Of a stretch of DNA of 6,520 bases, positions 4,882 to 6,520 are shown in pieces. The notes under the pieces are model-generated. The model was not told the DNA's origin, did no database searches, and saw nothing but the letters and a program-made list of their open reading frames with translations. The stretch comes from an uncultured Collinsella sp. Its GTDB lineage: Bacteria; Actinomycetota; Coriobacteriia; Coriobacteriales; Coriobacteriaceae. The stretch spans positions 1 through 6,520 of the forward strand of contig CABQWP010000083.1 of NCBI GenBank assembly GCA_902467875.1, given 5' to 3'. The position numbers and the translations under genes are program-made. Numbering within the stretch: the first letter of the stretch is position 1; every line of letters starts with the position of its first letter.

Positions 4882-6520
4882 TGGCTGCCAAACTCATCGA
4901 TCTTTCCTTTACGCTCAACGGCCGCAAGGTCAAGGTTCAGATTGCCCCCGACACCATGCTCTTCGCGCTGCTTCGCGAGCAGGGTTGCGCGTCGGTGCGC
5001 TGTGCCTGCGAAACCACCAACTGCGGCCTGTGCACGGTGTGGCTCGACGGCGACCCGGTGCTGAGCTGCTCGGTTCCCGCCGCCCGTGTTGAGGGCCGCT
5101 CCATCACCACACTTGAGGGCCTTAAGGCCGAGTCCGAGGCGCTTGCCCGCGCTATGGCTGCCGAAGGCGCCGAGCAGTGCGGTTTTTGCGCCCCCGGCCT
5201 CATCATGAACGTGCTGGCGCTCGCCCGCGCCGCCAAGGAGGACCCGAGCCTCGTCGCCACGCGCGAGGAGCTCTCGCGCCAGCTTGCCGGCAACCTCTGC
5301 CGTTGCAGCGGCTACGAGAGCCAGCTGCGCGCCATCGTGCGCTTCCTCAACGAGTCTGGCGTGCAGGTTGGCTTTGAGATGCCCGAGCTACCGGTCAACG
5401 ACACCAGCTGCGATGGCGTCTCGTACAAGCAAATCACCCACAAGCAGCCCAAGAAGGACTCGAAGGCTCTGCTCGAGGGCCGTCCCGTCTACACGGGCGA
5501 TATGGTGCCCGCCGGCGCGCTCATCGTCAAACTCAAGCGCAGCCCGTATGCTCGCGCCAAGATTCGTTCTATCGACACCTCGCGCGCCCTGAAGGTTCCC
5601 GGCGTTGTGGGCGTCTACACCTACGAGGACGTGCCCAAGCGTCGCTTTACCATCGCTGGCCAGAGCTATCCGCAACCGAGTCCCTACGACCGCCTGATCC
5701 TCGAGAACCTGGTGCGTTACCAAAACGAGGAGGTGGCGATCGTCGCCGCCGAGACCGAGGAGGCCGCCGATAAGGCACTCAAGCTCATTAAGGTCGACTA
5801 CGAGGTGCTCGAGCCGCTGCTCGACTTTACCCAGGCACTCGATAACGACATCGTGGTCCACCCCGAGGGCGACGTGACCTTTATGTTCCCGCAGGGCGGC
5901 GACGTTGCTCGCAATCTGGTGTGCAGCGGTACCAGTGATTTTGGCGATCTGGACGAGGCCTTCGCCCAGAGCGACATCGTCTTTGAGCGCACTTACACCA
6001 GCCAGGCCACGCAGACCGCGCCCATGGAAACCTTCCGTGCCTTCGCGACGACCGACGCGTTCGGCCGCATCTCGGTGACCACCTCTACGCAGGTGCCCTT
6101 CCACGTGCGCCGCATGGTCGCGCAGTCGCTCGACATTCCGCAGTCGCAGGTGCAAGTTATTAAGCCGCGCATCGGCGGCGGCTTTGGCTCCAAGCAGACG
6201 GGGTGCTGCGAGATCTTCGTGGCATTCGTGACCCAGCAGACTGGCCGTCCGAGCTATTGCTGCTACACCCGTGAGGAGACCATCACTGCGGGCAACTCGC
6301 GTCACCAGATGCAGATGACCGTCAAGCTGGGCGCCATGAACGACGGCACCATCACGGCCATCGACCTGCACACGTTGTCCAACGCCGGTGCGTACGGCGA
6401 GCATGCCACCACGACGATCGGCCTATCGGGCCACAAGAGCCTGCCCATCTACAACCATGTGAAGGCGAGCCGCTTTAGGTGGGACGCCGTCTACACCAAC
6501 ACCAACCGCGGCGGCGCGTA
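4881..6520 (+). CDS. Fused [2Fe-2S]/molybdopterin catalytic subunit of a molybdenum hydroxylase (XdhC-XdhA-like), 3' end outside window
   Basis: One uninterrupted frame of 546 codons runs from ATG 4881 to the right edge; the ribosome site GAGGTG is at 4870-4875. Residues 1-160 are the iron-sulfur part: a plant-ferredoxin-type cluster with C43, C48, C51 and C63, then an all-helical domain with the second cluster, C100-x2-C103 (QCGFCAPG) and C140-R-C142 (GNLCRCSGY). After a linker around 160-185 comes the molybdopterin domain, with the Ald_Xan_dh-type entry at about 185-300 (GRPVYTGDM, SPYARAKI) and the cofactor motif RIGGGFGSKQ at 430-439. The sequence stops at NRGGA, just before the expected RGYG arginine motif. 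About 350-400 residues should be missing. The enzyme hydroxylates a carbon, often in a purine or other N-heterocycle, using water. Where classical xanthine dehydrogenases have Glu after GGGFGGK, this has Gln439. No in-frame TGA occurs, so any selenium would be a labile ligand rather than selenocysteine. The exact substrate is unknown. Confidence 0.92.
   Translation, partial: MAAKLIDLSFTLNGRKVKVQIAPDTMLFALLREQGCASVRCACETTNCGLCTVWLDGDPVLSCSVPAARVEGRSITTLEGLKAESEALARAMAAEGAEQCGFCAPGLIMNVLALARAAKEDPSLVATREELSRQLAGNLCRCSGYESQLRAIVRFLNESGVQVGFEMPELPVNDTSCDGVSYKQITHKQPKKDSKALLEGRPVYTGDMVPAGALIVKLKRSPYARAKIRSIDTSRALKVPGVVGVYTYEDVPKRRFTIAGQSYPQPSPYDRLILENLVRYQNEEVAIVAAETEEAADKALKLIKVDYEVLEPLLDFTQALDNDIVVHPEGDVTFMFPQGGDVARNLVCSGTSDFGDLDEAFAQSDIVFERTYTSQATQTAPMETFRAFATTDAFGRISVTTSTQVPFHVRRMVAQSLDIPQSQVQVIKPRIGGGFGSKQTGCCEIFVAFVTQQTGRPSYCCYTREETITAGNSRHQMQMTVKLGAMNDGTITAIDLHTLSNAGAYGEHATTTIGLSGHKSLPIYNHVKASRFRWDAVYTNTNRGGA

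Noticed and set aside
5388..6404. 338-codon open frame on the minus strand opposite the hydroxylase gene
   Set aside because: It is a shadow of the catalytic subunit: low-complexity translation, no motif, and the + strand frame is well supported by conserved motifs.
4881..6520. Selenocysteine codon (in-frame TGA) in the hydroxylase subunit
   Set aside because: Reading the whole frame found no TGA, so it is not a UGA-encoded selenoprotein within the window.
1..6520. CRISPR array, insertion sequence or prophage genes
   Set aside because: No regularly spaced repeats, transposase, integrase or phage-like frames are visible.

Overview
The window looks like chromosomal DNA of a GC-rich, anaerobic gut actinobacterium of the class Coriobacteriia, Collinsella-like. 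This rests on strong G/C use at third codon positions and on my recollection of the protein families; no database search was run. All supported genes lie on the + strand.

Left part (1-1003): the 3' end of selB, the selenocysteine-specific elongation factor, is followed by a 64-base near-perfect palindrome and then by selC, the tRNA that inserts selenocysteine at UGA. The tRNA folds well as a tRNA-Sec (anticodon TCA, 6-bp D stem, long variable arm, encoded CCA), but it has C at position 33 and a G-A mismatch at the eighth acceptor pair.

Middle part (1158-2201): mobA, a molybdenum-cofactor guanylyltransferase, is followed 15 bases later by a small protein. Its C-terminal half is a DUF3343 / 'Se/S carrier-like' domain and its N-terminus is a cysteine-rich tail with a duplicated EPCTC unit. 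A 257-base intergenic stretch with a stem-loop and short repeats then leads to gdhA, a complete hexameric-type glutamate dehydrogenase ending in a clear intrinsic terminator.

Right part (3967-6520): an operon for a molybdenum hydroxylase of the xanthine dehydrogenase family. An FAD subunit is translationally coupled (TAATG) to a large open frame from 4881 through the right edge of the window. That frame fuses the [2Fe-2S] domain to the molybdopterin catalytic domain, and the window cuts it before its end.

Working together: mobA would supply finished molybdenum cofactor to Mo/W enzymes. The selB/selC pair serves UGA-encoded selenoproteins such as formate dehydrogenase, none of which is in this window. 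The DUF3343 protein beside mobA, between selenium genes and a hydroxylase operon, suggests that the hydroxylase may belong to the selenium-dependent molybdenum hydroxylases, which carry a labile selenium rather than selenocysteine. That link is inference. GdhA connects the region to nitrogen metabolism, which would fit purine or other N-heterocycle breakdown, but the enzyme's substrate cannot be read from the sequence.
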